DNA of 64,000 nt from Gilvimarinus gilvus (GCF_030518155.1 NZ_JAULRU010000215.1:1-64000), one strand, 5' to 3'; shown: positions 1 to 7,947, counted from the first letter of the stretch. A program made the numbers and translations. Notes: a model not told the origin generated them from the letters alone.

Positions 1-81
1 CCACAAGATCACCACTCTGCGGGTCGCCAAAATTGGGGGTTTCGGTGCGCCGGAAAACTCAATACGTAGAGGGCGAGCCAT
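1..81 (-). pseudogene. RAYT transposase N-terminal fragment
   Basis: Reading leftward from the ATG at 81-79, the first 12 residues are MARPLRIEFSGA, the hallmark start of REP-associated tyrosine transposases (RAYT, Y1_Tnp superfamily), which normally continues into a YHV(T/I)xRG segment. Here the frame stays open to the window edge, but the residues after position 12 (PKPPILATRR) do not match that continuation. The gene therefore looks broken or fused to foreign sequence about 40 bp inside. A RAYT-type start also explains the dispersed repeats nearby. The left part lies outside the window, so a frameshifted but longer copy cannot be excluded. Confidence 0.5.
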
Positions 82-166
82 AAAGTCACCAAATTAATCA
101 GAACACCCCTTCCAACCTAGCACACTTCACCAGCGTGTCAAATGTAAGGCCTGACCCCTTTAGCTT

Positions 167-306
167 GGTCTCGCACGCTCTAAATTCGTCAAATTACTGA
201 TTTTCCCGCCAACCATTTAATACCTAATCAACCCGGGCAAAAGCTACTGGACTAAAAGCCTAGCAAGAACTCACTTTCTCAATCTTTGGGTGTCCTTTAT
301 TTAACC
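167..306. repeat. Dispersed ~140-bp repeat, copy A
   Basis: Begins GGTCTCGCACGCTC and ends in TTTGGGTGTCCTTTATTT. The same ~140-bp sequence recurs at 4019-4161 and 4164-4299, and in weaker form at 4806-4920. After copy A the tail motif GGGTGTCCT(T/C)TATTTAACC is repeated twice more up to about 362. It lies just upstream of the RAYT start at position 81, so it is probably a RAYT-associated repeat (inference). The rest of 1-425 shows no gene. Confidence 0.75.
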
Positions 307-425
307 CCTCATTGGGTGTCCTCTATTTAACCATCCTTTTGGGTGTCCTTTATTTAACCATCCTTTATTTATTTCACCCTCCGACAGACCCGAGGTGATT
401 CACGCCTTACATTAAGCACCTAGTG

Positions 426-1274
426 TTATTGCTTTTGGTATAACCACTTTACACTTTGTATAACGGTTTCAGGAAAGGCGGTAACATGATCTCCGTTAGG
501 ATAATGTTGATGAATGTTAATAAAATTGTCTTCGCGCGAGGCTAAAGCGGACACCACTTTTTCTATATGTTTACCCAAGTCGATTTCCTCTGTTCCTCGG
601 CTGATCATGACATTCCTGGGAGGGAGTCCAGGTGCCGGTTTCAAATTTATCGCCATATCGCTGAGCTCAGGCACGTAATACCACACAGATGGGCTACCTA
701 ATAGGTAATTGTTAAATGTGTCGGGCTGTGTGAGTAGTATATAAAAGCCGAACAGGCCCCCTGTCGAGTAACCAAAATATGTACGATTATTGTTTTCGGC
801 ACGATAGATTTCTTCCACTCGCGGAATCACATTATTGCGAATAAAAGTTAGATGTCTACTGGCTTTTCCAGGTTGATATTTGGCCTGAATCTCCGGGTCA
901 TCAGATTTTTTGAAAGTGTAATCTGGAAAGCGACTGGCATGTACCCCTACCTCATTCTTCTGTTTTTCCGTAATGTCTTTTCGCCAAGATATGCCAACAA
1001 GGATAACATCCTCGAAAATGTAATAAGTTGAGGATGACAGCGCTTCGATAGCCCACATTGCATCGGTAAAGTAGAGGACGGGGTAGTGTTTATCCTTGTT
1101 GTCGTAATAGTTCTTGGGTAGCTTTACATATAACTCGTAATCGGCGTTGGTAAGCGGGTCACGGATGGGCACAACTTGTGTGTGTGGCATTTGGTATGCC
1201 TTATAGTCCGTCGCTAACACGCAGGCTGGTAATCCGAGTAGTAATACTGTCAGGTAGATTGCTTTGATGTTCAT
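426..1274 (-). CDS. Secreted alpha/beta-hydrolase, putative esterase (esterase D / IroE-like)
   Basis: The 282-aa product carries an N-terminal hydrophobic signal (residues 4-20) with LPAC at 15-18, a possible lipobox. The catalytic-elbow motif GYSTGG is at 168-173 (Ser170 as nucleophile), and a late GDH at 261-263 can supply the active-site His. This order matches the PF00756 putative esterase family, which includes siderophore esterases and acyl esterases. The start at 1274 is chosen because AGGTGA lies 6-8 nt upstream and the signal peptide begins there; an upstream in-frame start at 1337 would add 21 polar residues. It is divergent from the CadC-like regulator that follows, a likely regulatory pair. 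The substrate is unknown. Confidence 0.8.
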   Translation of the reverse strand: MNIKAIYLTVLLLGLPACVLATDYKAYQMPHTQVVPIRDPLTNADYELYVKLPKNYYDNKDKHYPVLYFTDAMWAIEALSSSTYYIFEDVILVGISWRKDITEKQKNEVGVHASRFPDYTFKKSDDPEIQAKYQPGKASRHLTFIRNNVIPRVEEIYRAENNNRTYFGYSTGGLFGFYILLTQPDTFNNYLLGSPSVWYYVPELSDMAINLKPAPGLPPRNVMISRGTEEIDLGKHIEKVVSALASREDNFINIHQHYPNGDHVTAFPETVIQSVKWLYQKQ

Positions 1275-1531
1275 ATTCTTGGTCACCTGTCTTAAAGATT
1301 GGTGGCGAAACCGCTCTTTGTTGTTTAGTAGGATCAATAGGGAAGTTGGTTGAAACCAATGTTAATCAATACCAAGAGGGGATGCCTGAGGTTTGCCTGA
1401 TTTCTAGCTGATGTTTGTCTGTTGTTGGAAATCATATTAATATCAATCGGTTATGATACCGTTCTTACAATAATCTGACGCATTGCGGCCGGGGTCGTCG
1501 TAGTCAGCAACGGCTTTTGAGTGTGAGAGAT

Positions 1532-3682
1532 ATGACAGCACAGTATTGGGTGGGAGAGTTTTGTGTTGACCTCACCAGGAACCAGATCTCCTACGGTGGA
1601 CAGTCGCAAACCCTCGCCCCCAAGGCGCTGGCGGTGCTGACCTGCCTAGCGCAGCACCAGGGCAAAGTGGTAAGTCAGGATGCCTTATTATCCAGCGTCT
1701 GGCAGGGCGTCGTGGTGTCCCCGAATACCTTACAGCGCAGTATTGCTCAACTGCGCCGCGCGTTGGGTGATGATGGCAAAGGCCAGCAGCTTATTAAAAC
1801 TCATGCCAAGCAGGGCTATAGCCTGGAGTGTGAGGTCAAATGGTGTGCTGACGCTGCAGAGGAGTCCGGGGTATCGCCGACGATTAGTACTACGCCGGAC
1901 CCCGCCACTCACTCCACACCAACCGAAAGCAAGGCGGCACAGTCGACCGGATTTGCGTTCTTGCCCCAGTTGGTGGTGGGAGGTGTGCTTCTGGTAGTAC
2001 TGGCGGTAGTAGGGTATTTCTATAGGGAAGAGGGGCCGCAGCCGATTGTGGTGGAGTCTATTCGATTGCTGACGGCCACGGATGATAAGGAATTCGACCC
2101 CAGTTATAGCCCTGACGGCGAACACATCGTATTTCACCGCTATCGGGATAAATTATGTGATAACCGGCTGTGGGCGCTGGACACTAACTCGCGGAAGGAA
2201 ACTCTACTGACCCCTGACTGGGCGGCCTACGGGCCGCACAGTTTTTCTGAAGACGGCAGCAAACTGGCCTTCCTCGCGACCGAGGCCTGTAACCAGCCAG
2301 TAACACAGCGTAATTGCTATGACCTGGTCAGCCTTGATTTTAATGCGGCGCTACAGAGCCCGCAGCAGCCAGAGGTGGTGCTCAGCTGTAAGTACACTGA
2401 TGTAAGAAAACCGCAGTGGCTTAACAATCGCGATATTGCGTTGCTACAAAAGCAGACAGATCGCTGGGTCTTGATGAAATACTCGACCCATACCAATACC
2501 AGCACAACGCTCTATTCCTTAGCAGGTGGTAATATTCTTGATTACCTATACTCCCCAGTGAAAAAACGCTTTGCCGTTATAGGTATGCGCAGTGATGGGA
2601 GCTATCATATAGATATGCTTACACCTGATGGCCGTCGGCTTTCCAGTCACCCCATTCAGCGGCCAGAGGGCATGTCACAGTACGGTGGCATATACCCAAG
2701 TTTTGACCCGGTGAATGATCGCCTTATCTTCAGTACTGGACGGCAGCTCTTTACCCTGTCTTATGAAGGCAAGATATTCAAAATAAACACAGTGCTTACC
2801 GATAGAATGTATTTGCCAGCCTTTCACCCGCGTGGCACCAGTATGCTGATGATTAAGGGCCCCTATGATACCGATGTGGTGTTACGTTCCTTTTCGAATC
2901 TCGGCGATAGCGGTGACGCAGCGGTAGGCAGACAGTATGTAACTTTTGAACGATCTAATGTGGGTGACAGCCAAGGCGCATTTCAGCCCGGTGGCGACCT
3001 GATAGCCTTCCGCTCGGCACGCTCTGGCGAAGAACAAGTGTGGGTAAGCGATGGTCAGGGCCCAAGGCAACTGACCGACTTTGGTTTAGATACCTATATA
3101 CGCGGCATCAAATGGGCGGCAGATGGCCAAAGCCTATTGGTTAACGCGAATAACATTCTTGTACAGGTGGGTCTGGATTCTAGTGCTCAGACCTTTGACG
3201 TACAACATCCTGTCTTACAATTGTTACATTGGGATAGCGTCAGCAGTAAAATTCTGGTTTTTGCGCGTATAGCAGGTGTTAAAAAGCTCGTTGAGTATGA
3301 TTTTAGTAGCGGCGCATGGCGAGTCGTTTCAGACAAAAATATACTATGGGCTCAGAAAGATGCTGATGGCCGAATAATTATCAAAGATGAGTTGGGCCAG
3401 TTCTGGCAGCCGGGCCCGGTTGAATATCAGCCGATTGAGGTGCTATCTGGCAGAGGCACAGGCACAGGCAGTGAAACCTTTGTCGTACGAGATTACCTAT
3501 TGTTCGCCATTAATAGTCATGATGAATTGTGGTCCTATAACCTTAAAAATGACGAGTATACTGTTTTGGGCCCGCTTGAGCCGGGGTGGGAAGATCTGAC
3601 TGATGTGAACCAGGAAACAATATTACTGAGCATGAGAGTCTCCGCGAAAAAAGAAGTCGTCGAAGTTATTTTAGGAGAATAG
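1532..3682 (+). CDS. Membrane-anchored CadC/ToxR-type regulator with TolB-like beta-propeller
   Basis: The 716-aa protein has three parts. An OmpR/PhoB-type winged helix (residues about 5-105) contains the family's LAPKALAVL and SVWQG..VSPNTLQRSIAQLRR segments. One transmembrane helix follows at about 143-163 after a Ser/Thr/Pro-rich linker. The long C-terminal region has repeated blades of PD40/WD40-like type (for example YSPDGEHIVF, FQPGGDLIAF), expected outside the membrane. This is the CadC/ToxR plan, in which an external sensor drives DNA binding by the inner domain. ATG 1532 is preferred; a TTG at 1517 in the same frame is the alternative. It is divergent from the esterase at 426-1274, which may be its target. 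The signal is unknown. Confidence 0.8.
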   Translation: MTAQYWVGEFCVDLTRNQISYGGQSQTLAPKALAVLTCLAQHQGKVVSQDALLSSVWQGVVVSPNTLQRSIAQLRRALGDDGKGQQLIKTHAKQGYSLECEVKWCADAAEESGVSPTISTTPDPATHSTPTESKAAQSTGFAFLPQLVVGGVLLVVLAVVGYFYREEGPQPIVVESIRLLTATDDKEFDPSYSPDGEHIVFHRYRDKLCDNRLWALDTNSRKETLLTPDWAAYGPHSFSEDGSKLAFLATEACNQPVTQRNCYDLVSLDFNAALQSPQQPEVVLSCKYTDVRKPQWLNNRDIALLQKQTDRWVLMKYSTHTNTSTTLYSLAGGNILDYLYSPVKKRFAVIGMRSDGSYHIDMLTPDGRRLSSHPIQRPEGMSQYGGIYPSFDPVNDRLIFSTGRQLFTLSYEGKIFKINTVLTDRMYLPAFHPRGTSMLMIKGPYDTDVVLRSFSNLGDSGDAAVGRQYVTFERSNVGDSQGAFQPGGDLIAFRSARSGEEQVWVSDGQGPRQLTDFGLDTYIRGIKWAADGQSLLVNANNILVQVGLDSSAQTFDVQHPVLQLLHWDSVSSKILVFARIAGVKKLVEYDFSSGAWRVVSDKNILWAQKDADGRIIIKDELGQFWQPGPVEYQPIEVLSGRGTGTGSETFVVRDYLLFAINSHDELWSYNLKNDEYTVLGPLEPGWEDLTDVNQETILLSMRVSAKKEVVEVILGE

Positions 3683-3770
3683 CGGCCTTGCTAGCGTTAG
3701 GGGATGAAGGCATCAGAGATTTTTTTGTATCTACACCCAGAGTCCTGTCCGAGAAGTTCGGAGCGAAATA

Positions 3771-3840
3771 GGGACAGATTTATTTTTCTCACTTACCTAC
3801 GACAAGCTATCCCTTTGAAAATAAATCTGTCACCTTTTTT
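3771..3840. repeat. Imperfect palindrome carrying an AAATAAATCTGTC repeat
   Basis: GACAGATTTATTTT (3773-3786) is inverted as AAAATAAATCTGTC (3818-3831). The right arm with its flank (GACAAGCTAT.CC then AAATAAATCTGTCACC) recurs at 4530-4568. The surrounding interval 3683-4018 has no credible gene. A 40-codon open stretch ending in TGA at 3977 could be a decayed transposase tail but was not assignable. Confidence 0.6.
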
Positions 3841-4018
3841 GATTCTGTCATATCGAGCGACGCTTTGGCCGGGCCATCGGCCCCGTTGCCAAAGTCAGTG
3901 AACTGTGTGAATCACTCAATCTCAACTGGATATACGGCATCAGCCAGTGCCGACGGCTTTACCCACAAACCGGTTGATGCCAACTCGCCATAAAACCCTT
4001 TGTGCTCTCAAGGGCATA

Positions 4019-4161
4019 ATCTCGCACGCTCTAAATTCGTCAAATCACTGAATTTCCCGCCAACCATTTAATACCGAGTCAGCCAGGACAAAAGCTACAG
4101 AGCTCACAGCCCTGCAACAACATATCCCTTCAATCTTTGGGTGTCCTTTATTTCGTTAACC
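4019..4161. repeat. Dispersed ~140-bp repeat, copy B
   Basis: Same orientation and order as copy A (167-306): TCTCGCACGCTCTAAATTCG start, CCCGCCAACCATTTAATACC core, GGGTGTCCTTTATTT end. It is directly followed by copy C. Confidence 0.8.
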
Positions 4162-4163
4162 GT

Positions 4164-4299
4164 GGTCTCGCACGCTCTAAATTCGTCAAATTACTGATTT
4201 TCCCGACAGCCATTTAATACCGAATCAACCAGGGCAAAAGCTACTGAGCTCAAAGCCTAGCAAGAAATTACTTCTTCAATCTTTGGGTGTCCTTTATTT
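4164..4299. repeat. Dispersed ~140-bp repeat, copy C
   Basis: Head-to-tail with copy B and close in sequence to copy A. Its last bases (TTTATTT) contain the stop codon of the small minus-strand reading frame at 4294-4476, so either the element inserted at the end of that gene or the frame is accidental. Confidence 0.8.
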
Positions 4300-4476
4300 G
4301 CTACCATCAAAAAAATACGACACTGCTAGAGCTTGCACAAGTACGACAGCGACACCAAAACCTAGCCCAAACACTATACCTTGCAGGAACTTTTTAAAGA
4401 GTCCTTTCATGTGTTTACATGCTCCGCATTTTAATAGTTCTTCTTTTATGATGACAAAAATATCGGGACCATCCAT
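4294..4476 (-). CDS. Possible small membrane protein (60 aa)
   Basis: This short frame encodes a charged N-terminal half with two Cys (CGACKH) and a hydrophobic C-terminal segment at about residues 31-56 that would make one membrane helix. No family is recognised and no good ribosome binding site precedes the ATG. The stop codon lies inside repeat copy C. The composition (amphipathic then hydrophobic, Lys next to the helix) looks protein-like, but it could be chance in repeat-rich DNA. Confidence 0.3.
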   Translation of the reverse strand: MDGPDIFVIIKEELLKCGACKHMKGLFKKFLQGIVFGLGFGVAVVLVQALAVSYFFDGSK

Positions 4477-4529
4477 TGCTGTTTGATATTCTGCATGTAT
4501 ATTGTAGGGCCCTTGGGGTTTCCTTCCTC

Positions 4530-4568
4530 CGACAAGCTATTCCATAAAAATAAATCTGTCACCTTTTT
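4530..4568. repeat. Second copy of the AAATAAATCTGTCACC repeat
   Basis: GACAAGCTAT-TCC followed by AAATAAATCTGTCACC matches 3800-3838. The interval 4477-5107 otherwise holds only repeat copy D. An 81-codon frame on the plus strand (4483-4728) overlaps this repeat and has no supporting feature, so it is not called. Confidence 0.6.
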
Positions 4569-4805
4569 GCTCTCAGGCTTTCTGGGTGACGGCTTGTTGA
4601 AATTGGCGGCGGCTACGATTAGCATGCATACAGACTGCTCCTTGGTGACGGTGGACTCTTTGATCGGAAAAAGTCTCATCATTGGAGCAGTTTTTTTGTA
4701 TCTATATCAAGTGCTTATGCTTAAGTAAGTGCCATTCAGACCTGACCCCGACCTTGTGCTGAGACAACTCCAAACAACGAAAACTGGGACACCAAAAACT
4801 TGACA

Positions 4806-4920
4806 CCAATTTACTGAATTACCCGCCAATCAGACAGCACCTAATTAATCAGAGCAAAAACTACGGGCCAACTAGGCGTGGTAGCGATCAACTTTTCAAT
4901 TTGTGGCTGTCCTGTATTTT
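4806..4920. repeat. Degenerate copy D of the dispersed repeat
   Basis: It keeps the order TTACTGAATTACCCGCCAAT, AATCAGAGCAAAAACTAC, then TGTGGCTGTCCTGTATTT, matching the core and tail of copies A-C with many substitutions and without the GGTCTCGCACGC head. Confidence 0.55.
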
Positions 4921-5107
4921 CCCATCCCTATTTTTCCAACCTCCAACTCTAAATGTTGCTCTATATGAAAGGTTAACCTAAACCTTAGCATACATCTGAA
5001 TTGATGAGGAGAGTTTACTCAATTATACATTCAGCCTCTTACGTCTACTCCTTAGATCCAGTAAATACCACTTATTGAATTAAGCAAACCGCCCCGGTAT
5101 TACGAAT

Positions 5108-6055
5108 TCATAAGAACGAAAATCTAAACTTATTTTTGACAGAACATTTAAATTTATAATTGATAATTTTCTTCTGATACTCATCTATAGAACTAAACTT
5201 ATCACTCAACGTAGGAATCCGCTTCTTATAAGATTGAACTCGATTTTTGACGTAATTACGATCTAAAGATACTAACTTCGCAAGAGAATCATAGCTTACT
5301 TTTAAAGAGTCTCTTGTGATTTTAGCAAACTCCTCATTCGTCCTTCCTATACCAATTACTTTACGATATTTTTTAATTAATCCTAAATCAATATTGTACT
5401 CCGCAAGATATTCAACATGGGATAGAAAAGACTCAAATTCATATATTATAAAATCAACCCCCTCAATAACATCTTCCGTAGAAAGTAGATAATCAGCTGC
5501 CTCTTTCTCACCAAGAAGTTCAATTAAATCACTATGTATATCAGTAGAGTTTTTTAGCTTTTCATTAAATTTTTCATCACTAGCGATTTTATAGTGAACT
5601 TTATCTTTAAAAGTAAGAACATCAATCAATGTATTATAGTTCTCAATCATTCCAATGATTCTGTCCAACCTAACCCAATCAGTCATCTTTAAAAGCTCGG
5701 GACAACTATCGGTTTGAACAAAAATATAGGATATTTTTGAAACGTCATAATCTATTTTCTTTGGGATATTGATTTGTAGAGGAAGGACTAGCATTCGCTC
5801 CAAGGGGGATTTAGTGAGACGATGAATATATCTGTTTTTATATGCTTCTAACTTTCTGCTATTTTTATAGACATTTACTATTAATTCATTTAAAAGATCT
5901 AACTTTTCAAGATTAGACGAAATTCCGACTTTATATTTAATGACCGCGAAAGCAACGATAACCCCAAGAATAGCTGAAAATATATGGCTAAAGTCGAAAC
6001 TCTGGTTTCCAGAGGATTCTATCACTTCAATTAACTCAGCATAATTCATTTGCAT
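5108..6055 (-). CDS. Hypothetical protein with N-terminal membrane helix, AT-rich
   Basis: The 315-aa product has one clear hydrophobic stretch (about residues 23-42, with SAILGVIVAFAVI) and then a long, charged, mostly helical region rich in Lys, Ile, Tyr and Asn, probably cytoplasmic. No catalytic motif or known domain was recognised. The gene is markedly AT-rich and uses AT-ending codons, unlike its GC-balanced neighbours. With the flanking repeats and the broken antitoxin next door, that points to horizontal acquisition. ATG 6055 (MQM) and ATG 6049 are both possible; neither has a strong ribosome binding site. Defence or stress roles are conceivable for such single-helix accessory proteins, but nothing in the sequence shows one. 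Confidence 0.7.
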   Translation of the reverse strand: MQMNYAELIEVIESSGNQSFDFSHIFSAILGVIVAFAVIKYKVGISSNLEKLDLLNELIVNVYKNSRKLEAYKNRYIHRLTKSPLERMLVLPLQINIPKKIDYDVSKISYIFVQTDSCPELLKMTDWVRLDRIIGMIENYNTLIDVLTFKDKVHYKIASDEKFNEKLKNSTDIHSDLIELLGEKEAADYLLSTEDVIEGVDFIIYEFESFLSHVEYLAEYNIDLGLIKKYRKVIGIGRTNEEFAKITRDSLKVSYDSLAKLVSLDRNYVKNRVQSYKKRIPTLSDKFSSIDEYQKKIINYKFKCSVKNKFRFSFL

Positions 6056-6280
6056 TTATGATCCACAATAAATAGGAGTATTAGGATCGCCCATTAGGCT
6101 ATTTATCAAACACAGCGATAATATATTTTCCCGCTTGCGCGGGAAATCGTTAATCGACACGTTTTTTTCGCAATTGGTTCGGCGTTTATTCAATTATCAC
6201 CAGACGAAGTTCCAGGGACAGTTTACTCAATCTAGAGCAGCTTCCCCACCAACCAAAAGCATCCTGCTGATTATTATACT

Positions 6281-6609
6281 TTAAGCCACTTCCGAACCAG
6301 TACTGCCGATTGCCTTAGACAGCTCGGAGGAGGAAGCCCCTAACGCCAACAATGATTTAGTCAACGCGTCAATCGACACACTCGAATCGCGGGCCTCCAA
6401 TTTGGCAATGCGCGATTGGCTTGTTTTTACTCGCTTAGCCAACGCTACCTGACTTTTTTCTGGCTTTTTCGACGCTTTCTTAAGGCATTACCGAGCGATA
6501 TTTTCACATTAATATAAGGTGACTCTTCGGGCGTTAACCGGAGAAAATCAGTTGCGTCTCCAACTACCCAGCCGGCCGCTTCTAGTTTTTTGCGTTTATC
6601 GGAACGCAT
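6281..6609 (-). pseudogene. HigA-type XRE antitoxin with a one-base frameshift
   Basis: The frame starts at ATG 6609 behind an ideal AGGAGGT. It encodes MRSDKRKKLEAAGW... to ...LRKRRKSQKK, the N-terminal half of a well-known HigA/XRE antitoxin family. It then hits TAG at 6447-6445. The next frame continues without a break as SQVALAKRV..SQSRIAKLEAR.., the family's helix-turn-helix, to a TAA at 6283-6281. The switch lies in a run of six A (about 6455-6460); seven A would restore a 109-aa protein of normal length. It is a pseudogene, a sequencing error, or a slippage site. No toxin gene (HigB/RelE) is found upstream, where it usually lies. Confidence 0.75.
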
Positions 6610-6653
6610 GGTCGTACCTCCTGAATAATTTATAACCGCAAGCATGCCATATT

Positions 6654-6663
6654 TGACATATCA
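6654..6663. promoter_or_regulatory. Possible antitoxin operator palindrome
   Basis: TGACATATCA lies 45-54 bp upstream of the antitoxin start codon and is nearly self-complementary (TGA-N4-TCA), next to GCATGC. HigA-type antitoxins repress their own promoters at such short palindromes. Position and symmetry are the only support. Confidence 0.25.
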
Positions 6664-6731
6664 TAAATAGCCCAGCACCTGACTCTGAGCGCGATGGGCA
6701 GACATGGCTCTATTCCCGTACCCGTTCTAAC

Positions 6732-6751
6732 TGGACTTAATATGGACTTAA
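6732..6751. repeat. Direct repeat of TGGACTTAA with 11-bp period
   Basis: TGGACTTAA occurs at 6732-6740 and again at 6743-6751, one helical turn apart. This looks like an operator for a dimeric repressor, but no gene starts next to it on either strand. It may be the remnant of a lost toxin-antitoxin promoter (inference). Confidence 0.3.
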
Positions 6752-6804
6752 GTATCAGAAGCCACTCTAAAACACTCTAGGTTTCAGCTACGAAGCGTCA
6801 CCTC

Positions 6805-7019
6805 CCCATCGCAGCCAGCCGAACGCAGGTAGATTTGGTTGGTTAATCGCGCATGGACGCGCGATTAAGGAAAAACGCGTGGGAACGCGATTTTTTCCGA
6901 CCGGCCAAATCTGCCGGAGCGAGGGAACCCGAAGGGCTGAGATGCGCGGGGTGCGCTTTTTCGTCCCTTTTTGCCGCATAGGAAAAAGGGACTCGCCATC
7001 GCCCGGCGATAGAGGGCGG
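6805..7019. repeat. Structured ~210-bp repeat element, copy 1
   Basis: From CATCGCAGCCAGCCGAA the element folds as an outer stem (GGTAGATTTGG 6828-6838 with CCAAATCTGCC 6905-6915) enclosing two hairpins: TAATCGCGC/GCGCGATTA (6844-6852/6859-6867) and GGAAAAACGCG/CGCGATTTTTTCC (6869-6879/6886-6898). A further perfect 10-bp hairpin follows (GTCCCTTTTT 6963-6972 with AAAAAGGGAC 6983-6992). Copy 2 at 8255-8466 keeps every stem with different bases. Open frames through it on both strands are by-products of the palindromes. The function is unknown; RNA structure or a non-autonomous mobile element are both possible. Confidence 0.8.
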
Positions 7020-7254
7020 GAAGTACGGGATAAGGCTTATTTGAGGGGGATTGGAGAGATTTACGACTAGCGAGAAAAGAGCATAGTGGAAGTGGATATG
7101 AGTTGGGTACTCTGGCGACAGCCATCGTGCCTAGCGGGATGCATGGCGCACTCAGCCCAGGCTGCCCTCTCTGCCTCTGCGAGGCATTCACCTAGTCCCT
7201 GTGCCCCACCCTGCGGGCGACTCCGTCGTGTAAATTCGCTCCCGGCGAATTAGT

Positions 7255-7387
7255 GGTCGCTCCTGCGCTCAGCCCAGGCTGCCCTCTCTGCGCTTGCAGC
7301 GCATTCACCTTGTCCCTGCGCCCGCGGCAAAGCTGGCCCCGCGAGCGTAGCGAGTGTATTGGGTCTTCGTGCATCCATGCCCATCAA
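7255..7387. repeat. 133-bp direct repeat, copy 1
   Basis: GGTCGCTCCTGCG to GCATCCATGCCCATCAA. It is matched by 7607-7739 with the same length and only about three differences, so this is a recent duplication inside the hairpin cluster. Confidence 0.85.
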
Positions 7388-7606
7388 ACACGCTGGTGTC
7401 AGCGGTCTCACCCGACTAGATCCACAAACAAAAGCCCCCGTCCAATGGACGATATCTATCGTAGTGGTGGGACTTCGACGATTCGCGGGATGCACTCGGG
7501 CCTCGGCCCAGGCCGCCCTCTCTGTCTCTTCGAGACATTCACCTTGTCCGTGGCCCTCCCCCTCCGGGCAGCGAAGCTGTGCAAAATGGCTGTCCTGCCA
7601 TTTACA

Positions 7607-7739
7607 GGTCGCTCCTGCGCTCAGCCCAGGCTGCCCTCTCTGCGCTTGCAGCGCATTCACCTTGTCCATGCGCCCGCGACAAAGCTGGCCCCGCGAGCGC
7701 AGCGAGTGTATTGGGTCTTCGTGCATCCATGCCCATCAA
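7607..7739. repeat. 133-bp direct repeat, copy 2
   Basis: Near-identical to 7255-7387. The differences seen are C/A after TTGTCC, G/A in CCGCG(G/A)CAAAG and T/C in GCGAGCG(T/C)AGCG. Confidence 0.85.
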
Positions 7740-7947
7740 CCGGAGCTAAGCCTCGCTCCCGCTGAGCTTTCAGCGAGACAAATAAAAAACCCCCGTCCAA
7801 TGGACGATATCTATAGTAGTGGCGGGACTTCGACGATTCGCCTAGCGGTGGCCGCTCCTGCGCTTCCATGCGCCCGCGACATTCGTGCATCCATGCACAT
7901 CAACCGGAGCTAAACCTCGCTCTCGCTGAGCTTTCAGCGAGACAAAT

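Larger units (their letters stand above)
7130..7947. repeat. Cluster of hairpin repeats upstream of tRNA-Ala terminator
   Basis: This 0.8-kb block has no credible gene. Four units begin with a CAGCC-ca-GGCTG hairpin (7153, 7270, 7622; CGGCC-ca-GGCCG at 7504), then CCTCTC, then a 6-bp hairpin with a 3-nt loop whose arms differ between units but always pair: TGCCTC/GAGGCA (7172-7186), TGCGCT/AGCGCA (7289-7303 and 7641-7655), TGTCTC/GAGACA (7523-7537). Other repeats are CGTCC-aat-GGACG followed by GATATCTAT (about 7440 and 7799), and CCGGAGCTAA..CTCGCT..AGCGAG followed by an A-run and CCCCCGT (about 7739 and 7902). Long frames on both strands here are artefacts of the repeats. Confidence 0.75.

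Noticed and set aside
3843-3977. Open stretch ending in ...NLNWIYGISQCRRLYPQTG as a RAYT C-terminal remnant
   Set aside because: No start codon in frame and the residues do not match a known RAYT tail clearly enough.
4483-4728. 81-codon frame on the plus strand and 78-codon frame on the minus strand
   Set aside because: Both overlap the AAATAAATCTGTCACC repeat, lack good start signals and resemble nothing; neither can be favoured.
6127-6146. Hairpin TTTCCCGC/GCGGGAAA as a terminator
   Set aside because: No T-run follows on either strand; it may be a simple palindrome.
7190-7913. Several long overlapping reading frames on both strands (60-184 codons)
   Set aside because: They run through palindromic repeats, repeat the same peptide segments and have no ribosome binding sites or domain signals. 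They are by-products of the repeats.
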